From the NCBI GenBank assembly GCA_048497495.1, contig JAFHCF010000159.1, forward strand, positions 20,518-84,517: a stretch of 64,000 nucleotides of DNA. The letters run 5' to 3'. A model generated the notes under the pieces. That model made no database searches. It had not been told where the DNA came from and was given only the letters and a program-made list of their open reading frames with translations. Below are positions 27,571-35,650 of the stretch, in pieces (the stretch's first letter is position 1; every line of letters starts with the position of its first letter). The position numbers and the translations under genes were made by a program. Source of the stretch: JAFHCF01 sp048497495 (lineage in GTDB: Bacteria > Pseudomonadota > Alphaproteobacteria > Rhizobiales > Ancalomicrobiaceae).

Positions 27571-28566
27571 TTACTTCAGGTACTTCTCGACCTCGAGCCG
27601 AAGCTCACCGTAGCCGAGCTTGTCGTAGACGCCCTTGGTCGCCGCGATGAACGGCGCCTTGTCGACTTCCGAGACGGTCATGCCGTTCTTGCGCATCGTC
27701 TCCTCGGAACTCATCAGCGAGTCCTCGGTCAGCTTCGAGGCATAGTCGCCCGCCGCCAGCGATTCCTCACGCAGGATCTTCTGCAGCTCCGGCGAGAGCC
27801 CGTCGAACCAGGCGGCGCTGGTGACGATGCCGGTGATCAGGTTGATGTGACCGGTCTTGGTCACGTATTTGGCGACCTCGTAGAGCTTGGAGCCGACGAT
27901 CGCCGGATCCTGCGCCTCGACCGCGTCGATCACCTTCTGCTGCATCGCCGGGTAGACCTCGCCCCAGGCCATCGGCGTCGGGGTGGCGCCCATGCCGCGG
28001 ATCGTCTCCATCCACACCGGCGCGCCGGGCGTGCGCATGCGCACACCGGCGAGATCGGCGGGGACCTTCACCGGCTTGTTGGTGACGAGATGACGCTCGC
28101 CCTGCCACCAGTTGAAGGAGAGGATCTGATGGCCGGAGGTGGTGCGCAGCTTCTGGACCCAGGTCTCGAATACCGGCGAGGTGACGATCTTGCGGACGCC
28201 CTTGAAGCCGTCGGCGAGGAACGGCGCGCCGAGAATGCCGAATTCCTTGACGAAGACGGCCATGCGGCCGCCGTCGACGACGACGGCGACATTGGCGCCG
28301 GCGCGCGCCTGCTCGAGCACGTCCTCGTCCTTGCCGAGCTGTGAGCCGGGGAAGATGCGGATCTCGAGTTCGCCCTTGGAGCGCTCGGCGACCCGGTCGC
28401 GCATGTGCTCGAGACCCTTGTAGATCGGATCCGTCTGGGTGAGCGCGGTGTTGATGTTGAGCTGGGTCTTCGCCGCCGCGAGCCCGGTCGCCGATACCGA
28501 GACGCTCAAGAAGACCGCCAGGCCGGTGACCGCCGAACCGAGGATGGAGAATGACGTATGACTCAT
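27571..28566 (-). CDS. dctP: TRAP transporter substrate-binding protein DctP
   Basis: 331-aa periplasmic DctP-family binding protein. The signal peptide is about residues 1-32 (cleavage near AAAK). The mature protein has IRIFPGSQLGKDEDVLEQAR, the Arg of GVRMRTPGAPVWMETIRGMG that ligates ligand carboxylates, PMAWGEVYPAMQQKVIDAVE and a late YEVAKYVTKTGH. It is the first gene of dctPQM and is divergent from a GntR regulator. A carboxylate or sugar acid is likely, since the carboxylate-binding Arg is kept and FCD regulators usually sense such ligands. Confidence 0.93.
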   Translation of the reverse strand: MSHTSFSILGSAVTGLAVFLSVSVSATGLAAAKTQLNINTALTQTDPIYKGLEHMRDRVAERSKGELEIRIFPGSQLGKDEDVLEQARAGANVAVVVDGGRMAVFVKEFGILGAPFLADGFKGVRKIVTSPVFETWVQKLRTTSGHQILSFNWWQGERHLVTNKPVKVPADLAGVRMRTPGAPVWMETIRGMGATPTPMAWGEVYPAMQQKVIDAVEAQDPAIVGSKLYEVAKYVTKTGHINLITGIVTSAAWFDGLSPELQKILREESLAAGDYASKLTEDSLMSSEETMRKNGMTVSEVDKAPFIAATKGVYDKLGYGELRLEVEKYLK

Positions 28567-28611
28567 CTGTCTGGCCCTCCCTGAGGCTCTTTATGAGGCG
28601 TAGTACCTTGC

Positions 28612-28627
28612 GGTATGGCACCATACC
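28612..28627. promoter_or_regulatory. GntR/FCD operator palindrome
   Basis: A perfect inverted repeat of 7 bp (GGTATGG and CCATACC) around a CA spacer, in the 100-nt gap between divergent dctP and the GntR gene. Size and position fit a FadR-type dimer site controlling both directions. Confidence 0.7.
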
Positions 28628-28666
28628 GGTAAGCTACATCCAAGGAAGCAGAGAACGCAAGCCGCC

Positions 28667-29389
28667 ATGTCGACCATTCCCGAGTTCAATCCCGCCCTCC
28701 CGATCGTGCCCCAACTCATCCAGGTGCTGCGCCAGTCGATCGTCGAGATGCGGTTGAAGCCCGGCGAGGCCATGTCCGAGAAGGAAGTGGCCGCGCACTA
28801 CGGCGTCAGCCGCCAACCGGTTCGCGAGGCCTTCATCAAGCTGTCGGAGGCGGGGCTTCTGCAGGTCTTGCCGAGTCGAGGCACGTTCATCGTCAAGATC
28901 TCGGTCCGCGACGTCCTCAATGCCCGCTTCGTGCGCGAGGCGATCGAATGCGCGTTGGTGAAGACGGCGGCGGTTCTGGTCACGCCGCGAGACCTCGAGA
29001 GGCTCGACCGCTTGATCGCCGAGCAGATCGAGGCGGCGGGATCGTCCGATCCCGGGCGTTTCTACGACCTCGACGAGGCGTTCCACCGCACCATCGCCGA
29101 ATGCTGCGAATGCGAGCCGGCGCTGCGCGTCATCGAGAGCGCCCGGGCGCAGATGGATCGCGTGCGGTTCCTGAGCCTGCCCGAGGCGACGCCGATCTCG
29201 GTCCTCATCGCCCAGCATCGCGCCATCGTCGAGGGGATGCGGCGGCACTCGGGCGAGATGGCCGAAGAGGCGATGCGGCTCCACATGCGTGAAATCCTGA
29301 GCGCGCTGCCGAGGCTCGCGCAACAGTTCCCCGACATGTTCGACCCGACCGACGCCCCCGCCCACGCCCGCCTCGTCGAGGACCACTGA
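28667..29389 (+). CDS. GntR-family transcriptional regulator (FadR/FCD type)
   Basis: 240 aa. The winged-helix domain is within residues 10-75, with MRLKPGEAMSEKEVAAHYGV, SRQPVREAFIKLSEAGLLQV and RGTFIVKIS. The all-helical FCD ligand domain follows, with DEAFHRTIAECCE and the metal-binding His pattern continuing in AQHRAIVEGMRRH and MRLHMREIL. It is divergent from the dctPQM operon with a palindromic site between them. I infer that it represses the transporter until a carboxylate ligand binds. Confidence 0.93.
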   Translation: MSTIPEFNPALPIVPQLIQVLRQSIVEMRLKPGEAMSEKEVAAHYGVSRQPVREAFIKLSEAGLLQVLPSRGTFIVKISVRDVLNARFVREAIECALVKTAAVLVTPRDLERLDRLIAEQIEAAGSSDPGRFYDLDEAFHRTIAECCECEPALRVIESARAQMDRVRFLSLPEATPISVLIAQHRAIVEGMRRHSGEMAEEAMRLHMREILSALPRLAQQFPDMFDPTDAPAHARLVEDH

Positions 29390-29456
29390 CCCCGATCACC
29401 CGCCGCGCCGACCCGAACGCCGGAACGCCACCTCGAAACACGATCGCCGTCGGGGA

Positions 29457-29474
29457 GAATTGGTGGAGCTGAGG
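29457..29474. other. Left attachment site (tRNA-Ala 3' end duplicate)
   Basis: The 18 bases GAATTGGTGGAGCTGAGG are identical to 47920-47937, which covers the 3' end of tRNA-Ala including the encoded CCA. Bases on either side of the 18 differ between the two copies. This is the copy expected on the integrase-proximal side of an element inserted into a tRNA gene. Confidence 0.88.
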
Positions 29475-29592
29475 ACCACCAAACTATCGTCCGAAGCTGT
29501 TCCCATCAATCCAAAAATCCCCTTATTTTCTGCCGTTTTTCGTGGTCCCCCGTCTATCCCCGTTCACAACCATCCGCTATTATCCACGAATT

Positions 29593-29615
29593 GATGATGG
29601 GTGGGATGATGGGTG
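29593..29615. repeat. Left copy of 23-bp terminal repeat (candidate integrase arm sites)
   Basis: GATGATGGGTG occurs twice in a row with one spacer G. The same 23 bases recur at 47846-47868 in the same orientation, near the right border. It lies between the att core and the integrase start, where arm-type integrase sites are usual. Confidence 0.75.
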
Positions 29616-29631
29616 AAGGGGAGACGGCGCG

Positions 29632-30861
29632 ATGCCGAAAGTGGTCGCCAAGCTCAACGATCGACAGGTGAAGGCCATCAAGGCCGATGGGCTCCACGCC
29701 TGCGGCGAAGGGCTCTATCTCCAAATCAAGGGCTCGGCGCGCGGCTGGATCTTCCGCTATCAGACGGCAGGCAAGCGCCGCGACATGGGCTTGGGCTCGG
29801 CTTCCGAAGTCGGCCTCAAGGAAGCCCGCGAAGCCATCGACGAGGCGAAGCGCGCCATTCGCGCCGGCCTTGATCCCGTCGACGCCCGCCGAGCCGAACG
29901 CCAGACGATCCCGACCTTCGGGAAATTCGCCGACGATCTCGTCGAGACCCTGGAAAAGGGCTTCCGCAACGACAAGCATCGGTATCAATGGAAGCAGACG
30001 CTCGGCGACGCCTATTGCGCGGCAATCCGGGGGAAGCTCGTCTCCGACATCACCACCGCCGACGTGCTCGAAGTGCTCAAACCCGTCTGGCAAACGAAAC
30101 AGGAAACCGCCTCGCGCCTTCGCGGTCGGATCGAGAAGGTATTGGACGCGGCCAAGGCGTGCGGCTTCCGTTCGGGCGAGAATCCGGCGGCATGGCGCGG
30201 ACACCTCGCGAACCTTCTCCCCAAACGCCAGAAGCTCGCACGCGGGCATCAACCGGCCCTGCCCTACGATGGCGTTCCGGCACTTGTCGCCCGTCTCAGG
30301 GCACGCGATGCGGTCGCGGCGCGTGCGCTCGAATTCCTCATTCTCACGGCGACGCGGGCAGGCGAGGTCTTCGGCGCGACATGGGGCGAGTTCGACACCG
30401 CCGCCGAGGTGTGGACCATCCCCGCGAACCGTATGAAAGCGGGCAAGGAACACCGCGTCCCCCTGACGACGCGCGCCCTGGCGATCGTCGCTGAGATGGC
30501 CGCGCTTCGGACGAAGGGCAACGATACCGCCACCTTCGTGTTCCCTGGCGGGCGGGCCGGTCGCCCCCTCTCGAATATGGCGTTCAAGCAATTGCTCGTC
30601 CGCATGGGCGAGACGGGCTTCGTCCCGCACGGTTTCCGCTCGTCGTTCCGCGACTGGTGCGGCGAATGCACACCGTTCCCGCGCGAGGTCGCGGAAGCCG
30701 CTCTCGCGCACATGGTCGGCGACGAGGTGGAACGAGCCTACCGGCGCGGCGATGCGTTGGAGAAGCGCCGGAAGCTCATGGACGCATGGGCCGGTTTCAT
30801 CGAACCCAAGGCGGCGAACGTCGTGACGCTCAAGCCGCTACGGAAAACTCCGGTCTCGTGA
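29632..30861 (+). CDS. int: Tyrosine integrase of the island
   Basis: 409-aa P4-type tyrosine recombinase. The N-terminal DUF4102 arm-binding domain (about 1-90) has GEGLYLQIKGSARGWIFRY and MGLGSASEVGLKEAR. The SAM-like core-binding region is about 95-200. The catalytic domain carries Arg242 (TATRAGEVFG), Lys272, His333-x-x-Arg336 (HGFRSSFRDW), His360 and nucleophile Tyr370 (VERAYRRGD). All catalytic residues are present, so the enzyme is probably active. It should recombine the tRNA-Ala 3' end repeats. A degenerate copy of its last codons recurs at 35078-35140. Confidence 0.95.
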   Translation: MPKVVAKLNDRQVKAIKADGLHACGEGLYLQIKGSARGWIFRYQTAGKRRDMGLGSASEVGLKEAREAIDEAKRAIRAGLDPVDARRAERQTIPTFGKFADDLVETLEKGFRNDKHRYQWKQTLGDAYCAAIRGKLVSDITTADVLEVLKPVWQTKQETASRLRGRIEKVLDAAKACGFRSGENPAAWRGHLANLLPKRQKLARGHQPALPYDGVPALVARLRARDAVAARALEFLILTATRAGEVFGATWGEFDTAAEVWTIPANRMKAGKEHRVPLTTRALAIVAEMAALRTKGNDTATFVFPGGRAGRPLSNMAFKQLLVRMGETGFVPHGFRSSFRDWCGECTPFPREVAEAALAHMVGDEVERAYRRGDALEKRRKLMDAWAGFIEPKAANVVTLKPLRKTPVS

Positions 30862-30879
30862 CCGGGACTGCTGGTCGAA

Positions 30880-30903
30880 GGCGGTGGTTTCGAGGCCACC
30901 GCC
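30880..30903 (+). terminator. Terminator of the integrase gene
   Basis: An 8-bp stem GGCGGTGG/CCACCGCC with an 8-nt loop, beginning 19 nt after the integrase stop and followed by TTTCCCT. A related, stronger hairpin follows the integrase-tail remnant at 35160-35183. Confidence 0.75.
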
Positions 30904-30986
30904 TTTCCCTCCGAAACCGCTCACGAATGTCCATCGGCGTCCGATGTCGTCCGAAAAGCCTTCAACCAATATGCCGAGTGTGATAT

Positions 30987-31313
30987 ATGGATCGCTGGAC
31001 CATAGAGGTGACGATCGAAGCGCAGGCCGAATTGGCCGCTTGGCCGGTCGAGCTTCGCGCGTCACTGGCTCGGATCGTGGAGCGCGTCGAGCAAGTCGGC
31101 CTCGAACGGTTGGGCGAGCCCTTCGTGAAGCATCTCGAAGGCAAGCTCTGGGAAATGCGACCCTCGGGCCGGCGGATCGAAGGGCGGGCGCTCTACGTGA
31201 CCGCGACCGGTCGACGAGTTGTGATCCTGCTGGCGTTCGAGAAGAAGACGCAGAAGACGCCCCGCCGGTTCATCGAACGAGCCTTGGACAGAGCGAAGGA
31301 CGTGAAGCCGTGA
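30987..31313 (+). CDS. HigB/RelE-superfamily toxin (Gp49-like)
   Basis: 108 aa, compact basic RelE-fold toxin of the phage-derived Gp49-like/HigB group. The conserved pattern FVKHLEGKLWEMRPSGRRIEGRALYV and VVILLAFEKKTQKTPRRFIERAL (Leu-x-Glu-(L/M)-R followed by Arg-x-x-Tyr and a K-T-p strand) is clear. It is followed by its antitoxin with a 4-nt GTGA overlap. By family it should be a ribosome-dependent mRNA interferase; this is not proven here. Unlike the two other RelE copies in the island, its frame is intact. Confidence 0.9.
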   Translation: MDRWTIEVTIEAQAELAAWPVELRASLARIVERVEQVGLERLGEPFVKHLEGKLWEMRPSGRRIEGRALYVTATGRRVVILLAFEKKTQKTPRRFIERALDRAKDVKP

Positions 31314-31600
31314 CCGAAATCGTTCCCTTCTCGAAGCTTTCCGACGAATGGAAGAAGGACGCCGCCTTCGTCGCCGAATACGAGCGCATCGGCCCCGACA
31401 TGGATCTCGCCTTCGCGCTCTCCGAGGCGCGCCGGGAAGTCGGCCTCACACAGACCGAGGTGGCACGGCGCATGGGAACCTCTCAGGCGGCCGTGGCGCG
31501 CATGGAAGGCGGCAAGGTCAAGCCGACATGGGAGACCGTGGAGCGCTACGCCCGCGCCCTCGGACGGCGGGCGGTGGTGGCGCTGGTGGCTGCGGAGTGA
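31310..31600 (+). CDS. HigA-type Xre antitoxin
   Basis: 96 aa, starting at a GTG that overlaps the toxin stop. After an acidic N-terminus (WKKDAAFVAEYERIGPDMDLA), a helix-turn-helix lies around residues 45-75 (VGLTQTEVARRMGTSQAAVARMEGG), followed by KPTWETVERYARALGRR. It should neutralise the adjacent HigB-like toxin and repress their common promoter. Confidence 0.9.
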   Translation: MTEIVPFSKLSDEWKKDAAFVAEYERIGPDMDLAFALSEARREVGLTQTEVARRMGTSQAAVARMEGGKVKPTWETVERYARALGRRAVVALVAAE

Positions 31601-31602
31601 TC

Positions 31603-32004
31603 ATGAGCAAGTTCGGCAAGGAAATGATCGAAAGCGCGGGGGAAGCCCTGGCCATGGCGGGCGGCGGTTCCGAGCGTGCTCGCCTCGCACCCTTCGATGC
31701 CGCCGACTATCTCGACAGCGACGAGACCGCCGCCGAATACCTCGCCGTGAGCATCGAAGACGGCGATCCGGCAGTGGTTGCGAACGCGGTTCGGACCATC
31801 ATGCGAGCACGCGGCGAGGCGATGACCGACGTTCTCGACCGGCTAATCGTCATCGCCGAGGATCGGCATGCTGCCGGGGAACGCGCTCGCCAAGTCGAGC
31901 GTGACCACTCGGGGTCAGCCGGCCATCAGGCGACGGCCTCGGCCTTTGGACCTTGCTCGGCAAGGATTCGCATGACATCCGCTGCCGGCTTGGGCCGACT
32001 GTAA
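31603..32004 (+). pseudogene. Truncated antitoxin-like gene at a cargo junction
   Basis: 133-aa frame whose first 75 or so residues (KFGKEMIESAGEALAMAGG, ARLAPFDAADYLDSDETAAEY, EDGDPAVVANAVRTIMRARG) resemble addiction-module antidote proteins. The C-terminal helix-turn-helix expected after ARG is missing and is replaced by unrelated sequence that runs into the convergent GGDEF/EAL gene (79-nt overlap). The first 45 residues match the start of the gene at 40586. I read it as an antitoxin cut by the insertion of the next cargo block. Expression of the stub cannot be excluded. Confidence 0.6.
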
Positions 32005-34154
32005 AGGTAGCCTTGGGCTTCGGTGCAGCCTTCCGCCGTCACGCTCGCGAGCTGCTCGCCCGTCTCCACCCCTTCGGCGGTCGTCGTGATCCCCAGGCTG
32101 CTGCTCAACCCGACGACGGCGCGCACGATCGCCAAGCTGTCCTGCTTTCCAGGCAAATCGCGGATGAAAGACTGGTCGATTTTGATCTTGTCGAACGGGA
32201 AGCTGCGAAGATAGCCGAGCGACGAATATCCGGTGCCGAAATCGTCCATCGCAATCTTGATGCCGAGATCGCGGAGTTGATGAAGAATGGCGAAAGCCCC
32301 CTCATTCTCCTGCACCAGCACCATTTCAGTGATCTCCAGCTCCAGCCGGGTCGCCGGCAGACCGGAGGTCGCCAGCGCATTGATGACCATCGGCACCAGA
32401 TTCCGGCTCTTGAACTGGGCTGGGGAGAGGTTCACCGCGATCGTCACATGCGTCGGCCAGCGCGCGGCTTCGGTACAGGCCTGCCGCAACACCCATTCGC
32501 CTATCTGCACGATGAGACCGGTTTCTTCCGCGACCGGAATGAATTCGAGCGGCGGAATCATGCCGCGCTCTGGATGATGCCAGCGGATGAGCGCTTCGAA
32601 GCTGGTGATTTGACTGCTTTTGACGTCGATGATGGGTTGATAGTAAAGCTCGAACTCGCCATTCACGATTGCCTTGCGAAGATCGAGTTCGAGGGCGCGG
32701 CGCGTCTGCATGCGGGCGTCCATTGCGATTTCGAAGAAGCGGTAGACGCCGCCGCCATCGGCTTTGGCGCGGTAGAGCGCCAAATCCGCGTTCTTCATGA
32801 GCACATCCGGCTCGCTACTGTCGTTCGGCGCGATCGCGATACCGACGCTTGCCCCGACCACCACCTGATGGCCATCCAGATCATACGGCGCTCCAACGAC
32901 CTCGATGAGACGCATAGCAAGCGCCGTGGCATCCGCCGCCTGCTCCGACGGCACCTGCACGATGGCGAATTCGTCGCCGCCTAACCGGGCCACAATGTCT
33001 TCGCCTCGAACGCAACTGCGCATTCGCTCGGCAGCCGCCTTCAGCAAACGATCGCCGATCGGATGACCGAGCGTATCGTTGACGGCCTTGAAATGATCGA
33101 GATCGAGGCTGTGAACCGCGATGGTTTCGGAGCGACGCAAATGGCTGAGGGACGCCTCCACCCGCTCATAGAACGTCACGCGGTTCGGCAAGTCCGTGAG
33201 CGCATCGTAATGCGCCAGATGCCTGATCCGTTCCTCGGCCTTCAGGCGTTCGGTGATATCCTCGAAGGTGGCGACGAAGCCGCCTTCCTGCATAGGCCGA
33301 AATGAAATCGCGATGTTGCGGCCGTCGGTCAGACGCTGGATGAACGAGCCTGCCTTGCGCTCGCGAAAAATCAGCTCGCGCAACGCAAGCGTATTCTCTG
33401 GTTCCGCATCCTTGCTCTTGCTGGAGGATTGCAACCGCGCCATTAACTGCTGGGTGGTCATGCCCGGTACGATACTTTCAACCGGCAGACCGTACATCTC
33501 CGTAAAGCGCCGATTGCAAATGACGAGCTTGCCATAAGCGTCGAACATGCAAAGGCCCTGCGACATGTTCATCAGCGCGGAGTCGAAACGCTCATTCTGC
33601 ACATTCAATTGCGCGTTTCTGGACTCGATCGTCTCCTTGGCTGCCTCCAGCGCGCCCACGGTGCTATCCAGCACCTTGAGCGGAAACACGCGCACGGCGA
33701 AGTAGACGCCGACGCCGAAGATGGCGCTCAACAACGCGGCGAAACCCGTTTCCAACAGCAGCGGATGAAGGCTGCTCGAGCCTTCGACCCGGCCGATCAC
33801 AGAACCCGATACGACAATCGGATTGGCGCGGGTCATCACCGGCGCGGTCAAGGCCGGCCCGGCGGCGGCGATGACGGCGGTATCGTCACGGACACTGAGG
33901 GAGAAGTTTTTGCCATCGGCGGCGCCGAGTTCGATCAGTTCGGCGATGCGGGGCGCCTGATACTGCCAAAGCGACTGATGCATATAGATGTATTTGGCGA
34001 CACGCGCGGCGGCCAGCTTGGATTTGTAATCCACCTCATGCGAGAGGTTCGCATACGCCACATAAAAATAGCCACAGGGAATCGCTATAAAAATCGTCAG
34101 GGTTACGATCATGCCGATCGTGCCGACGAGCGTGCGCAGGCGAAAATTCCACAT
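31926..34154 (-). CDS. Membrane GGDEF-EAL cyclic-di-GMP enzyme with PAS domain
   Basis: 742 aa. Order: transmembrane helix about 9-34, periplasmic segment about 35-134, second helix about 135-157, PAS-like domain about 190-305 (CMFDAYGKLVICNRRFTEMY), GGDEF domain with intact LGGDEF at 391-396, and EAL domain with FEALIRW (519-525), NLSPAQF, LELEITEMV and MDDFGTGYSSL. Both catalytic motifs look intact, so it could make or degrade c-di-GMP. The start at 34154 has AGGAG 7 nt upstream, overlapping the stop of the preceding binding-protein gene. That spacing suggests the two genes form a sensing pair. Confidence 0.9.
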   Translation of the reverse strand: MWNFRLRTLVGTIGMIVTLTIFIAIPCGYFYVAYANLSHEVDYKSKLAAARVAKYIYMHQSLWQYQAPRIAELIELGAADGKNFSLSVRDDTAVIAAAGPALTAPVMTRANPIVVSGSVIGRVEGSSSLHPLLLETGFAALLSAIFGVGVYFAVRVFPLKVLDSTVGALEAAKETIESRNAQLNVQNERFDSALMNMSQGLCMFDAYGKLVICNRRFTEMYGLPVESIVPGMTTQQLMARLQSSSKSKDAEPENTLALRELIFRERKAGSFIQRLTDGRNIAISFRPMQEGGFVATFEDITERLKAEERIRHLAHYDALTDLPNRVTFYERVEASLSHLRRSETIAVHSLDLDHFKAVNDTLGHPIGDRLLKAAAERMRSCVRGEDIVARLGGDEFAIVQVPSEQAADATALAMRLIEVVGAPYDLDGHQVVVGASVGIAIAPNDSSEPDVLMKNADLALYRAKADGGGVYRFFEIAMDARMQTRRALELDLRKAIVNGEFELYYQPIIDVKSSQITSFEALIRWHHPERGMIPPLEFIPVAEETGLIVQIGEWVLRQACTEAARWPTHVTIAVNLSPAQFKSRNLVPMVINALATSGLPATRLELEITEMVLVQENEGAFAILHQLRDLGIKIAMDDFGTGYSSLGYLRSFPFDKIKIDQSFIRDLPGKQDSLAIVRAVVGLSSSLGITTTAEGVETGEQLASVTAEGCTEAQGYLYSRPKPAADVMRILAEQGPKAEAVA

Positions 34155-34164
34155 GGCTCGTCTC

Positions 34165-34983
34165 CTATTCGCCAACAGGAAGGTTGCCGGTCGCCAGCAA
34201 AGCCTGGCGCCCAGCGTCCGAGCGCAGGAATGTCAGGAACTTCTCGGCGCCCGCGTTGCGACCGCGCGGAAACACCAGGTAGAAGCTCTTTTCGTGCCGG
34301 TAGGTCCCGTCGGCCAAAGTCTTGAGACTGGGCTCCACGCCGTCAATCGCAACGAAGCGCAGATTACATTTCTCGGCGACGATCTGCCCGAAGCCCGCCA
34401 GACCAATCGATCCGGGAAGGCGCTCGGCCAGATCGACATTGTCCTGATCGGTCGCCGCCACGGGAACCTCGGAGCGTTGCCGCGCCCGCGCGACCGCATC
34501 CTTCACGGCCGGGAGCGCCCGCTCGATGATCGCCGTGTCCGAATCGACCTTGGGCCGCAAAATGAGCTTGAGCGGCGTGCCATCCGCCCATTTCGGATTC
34601 TCCGCCGCGACAAGCGTGGCGATATCGTCCGTCTTAAGGCCATTGGGCTTTGGATGCGACGTAATGAGGACCAGCGGCGTTCGCGCAAAGCGATGCGAGA
34701 CGAGTAGCCCTTCCGCCAATTCGGGACTCAATGGCCGGCCCGCGACGACGACGTCGATCTTGCCGTCCACGATCGCGTGCATCGCGCCACTGGTGCCGAG
34801 GCCGACGATCACCTGCACTTCAATGCCGGTGGCGGCTTTGAACTGAGGAGCGATTTGCCGCATCGCCTCGATGATGCCGCCGGTTCCAGCCAGCCGCAGA
34901 GTCTCCGCGCCCGCGCCGTTTGCCGCCATCAGCAGAAAAGCGATCCCGACCGCAATTGCCAATTTCGAAAATGATGCACGCAT
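34165..34983 (-). CDS. Periplasmic PstS-like substrate-binding protein
   Basis: 272 aa with a signal peptide (cleavage near AGAE, about residue 26). The mature protein begins TLRLAGTGGIIEAMRQIAPQF and has VGLGTSGAMHAIVDGKIDVVVAGR, a PBP-like_2 fold typical of phosphate or molybdate-type oxyanion binders. It lacks transporter genes; instead the next gene, 10 nt downstream, is a membrane GGDEF-EAL protein with a periplasmic segment. I infer that it delivers a ligand signal to that protein rather than feeding an ABC transporter. Confidence 0.85.
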   Translation of the reverse strand: MRASFSKLAIAVGIAFLLMAANGAGAETLRLAGTGGIIEAMRQIAPQFKAATGIEVQVIVGLGTSGAMHAIVDGKIDVVVAGRPLSPELAEGLLVSHRFARTPLVLITSHPKPNGLKTDDIATLVAAENPKWADGTPLKLILRPKVDSDTAIIERALPAVKDAVARARQRSEVPVAATDQDNVDLAERLPGSIGLAGFGQIVAEKCNLRFVAIDGVEPSLKTLADGTYRHEKSFYLVFPRGRNAGAEKFLTFLRSDAGRQALLATGNLPVGE

Positions 34984-35077
34984 ATGACACTTCCCTCTAT
35001 CGATGAGGGACAGTGCGCCAGCAGATGATGACGAATTACCTTAGTGTCGTGCGCGTACTGGCACGATGGTAAACAAT

Positions 35078-35140
35078 ATGACGACGCAGGCTGCGAACGT
35101 CGTCACGCTCAAGCTGAACCCGAAATCCCCGGTCGCGTGA
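35078..35140 (+). pseudogene. Remnant of an integrase C-terminus
   Basis: A 20-codon frame ending QAANVVTLKLNPKSPVA before TGA. It aligns with the final residues of the intact integrase (KAANVVTLKPLRKTPVS). A terminator-like hairpin follows both. This marks the tail of a second, lost integrase copy or a recombination scar. Confidence 0.75.
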
Positions 35141-35159
35141 CCGGATGACGAGCGACCGG

Positions 35160-35183
35160 GGCGGTGGTCTCGCGACCACCGCC
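35160..35183 (+). terminator. Hairpin after the integrase remnant
   Basis: A perfect 10-bp stem GGCGGTGGTC/GACCACCGCC with loop TCGC. It is the counterpart of the terminator at 30880-30903 but better paired. Confidence 0.75.
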
Positions 35184-35190
35184 TGTTCCG

Positions 35191-35563
35191 TTCACAATCG
35201 GCCGCACTTGTCTTTCTGTCCATTAAATGAGACATTGCGTCATGATCGAAGTCCGGCAAACGGAACGCTTCGGTGCCTGGATCTCCGGCCTTGCTGATTT
35301 CCGGGCGCGGGCTCGCATCCTGGTGCGGATCGACCGCTTCGCACTCGGGAACGCGGGAGATGCGAAGCCGGTCGGGGCGTGGCGTCTCGGAACTGCGGAT
35401 CGACTACGGGCCGGGATACCGGGTCTATTTCGTTCGACGTGGCGAGGCGTTGATCATCCTGCTTGCCGGCGGCGGCAAGCGCACGCAGGCGCGGGACATC
35501 GAAACCGCGCTCGCCATGGTGGCGGAACTCTGAGGGACGAGACATGGCACCGCTGGAAACCAA
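35191..35563. repeat. Island repeat unit A (RelE-antitoxin start)
   Basis: About 370 bp closely matching 39932-40303 in the same orientation, covering a promoter-like segment, a RelE toxin gene and the first seven codons of its antitoxin (MAPLETK). Homology stops abruptly at 35564/40304. Confidence 0.85.
35242..35533 (+). pseudogene. RelE/ParE-family toxin, frameshifted (copy A)
   Basis: Begins MIEVRQTERFGAWISGL and ends ALIILLAGGGKRTQARDIET, but these halves are in different frames. The span is 292 nt, one more than a multiple of three. Compared with copy B there is one extra G in the run at 35373-35376. The intact product would be 96 aa with the RelE-type core (LRIDYGPGYRVYFVRRG). The toxin is therefore almost certainly inactive here. 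Confidence 0.88.
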
Positions 35564-35579
35564 GCTCGGCCGTTGCTAA
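35544..35579 (+). pseudogene. Antitoxin stub of copy A
   Basis: Only the first seven codons (MAPLETK) match the intact antitoxin at 40284; the frame then stops after four unrelated codons. The rest of the antitoxin has been replaced by the following Xre/RES cargo. Confidence 0.8.
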
Positions 35580-35620
35580 TCCGCAATCGAATCCTTGCCT
35601 TTTGGCGGTAGATCTCCAAT

Positions 35621-35638
35621 TATTGCCATATGGCAATA
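35621..35638. promoter_or_regulatory. 18-bp perfect palindrome, operator of the Xre/RES pair
   Basis: TATTGCCATATGGCAATA is its own reverse complement. It lies 13 nt upstream of the chosen antitoxin start and covers the ATG at 35630, which argues against using that ATG as the start. It probably binds the antitoxin dimer for autoregulation. Confidence 0.75.
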
Positions 35639-35650
35639 GAGGATTTCACC

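Larger units (their letters stand above)
29390..29631 (+). promoter_or_regulatory. Island left end: att site and integrase promoter region
   Basis: 242 nt between core and island. It contains the 18-bp att repeat (29457-29474) and the 23-bp terminal repeat (29593-29615), and it is markedly AT-richer than its surroundings from 29475 to 29590. That segment probably holds the integrase promoter. Confidence 0.6.

Noticed and set aside
29457..29474. A second tRNA gene at the left border
   Set aside because: Only the 3' end of tRNA-Ala is present; no anticodon or D arm follows.
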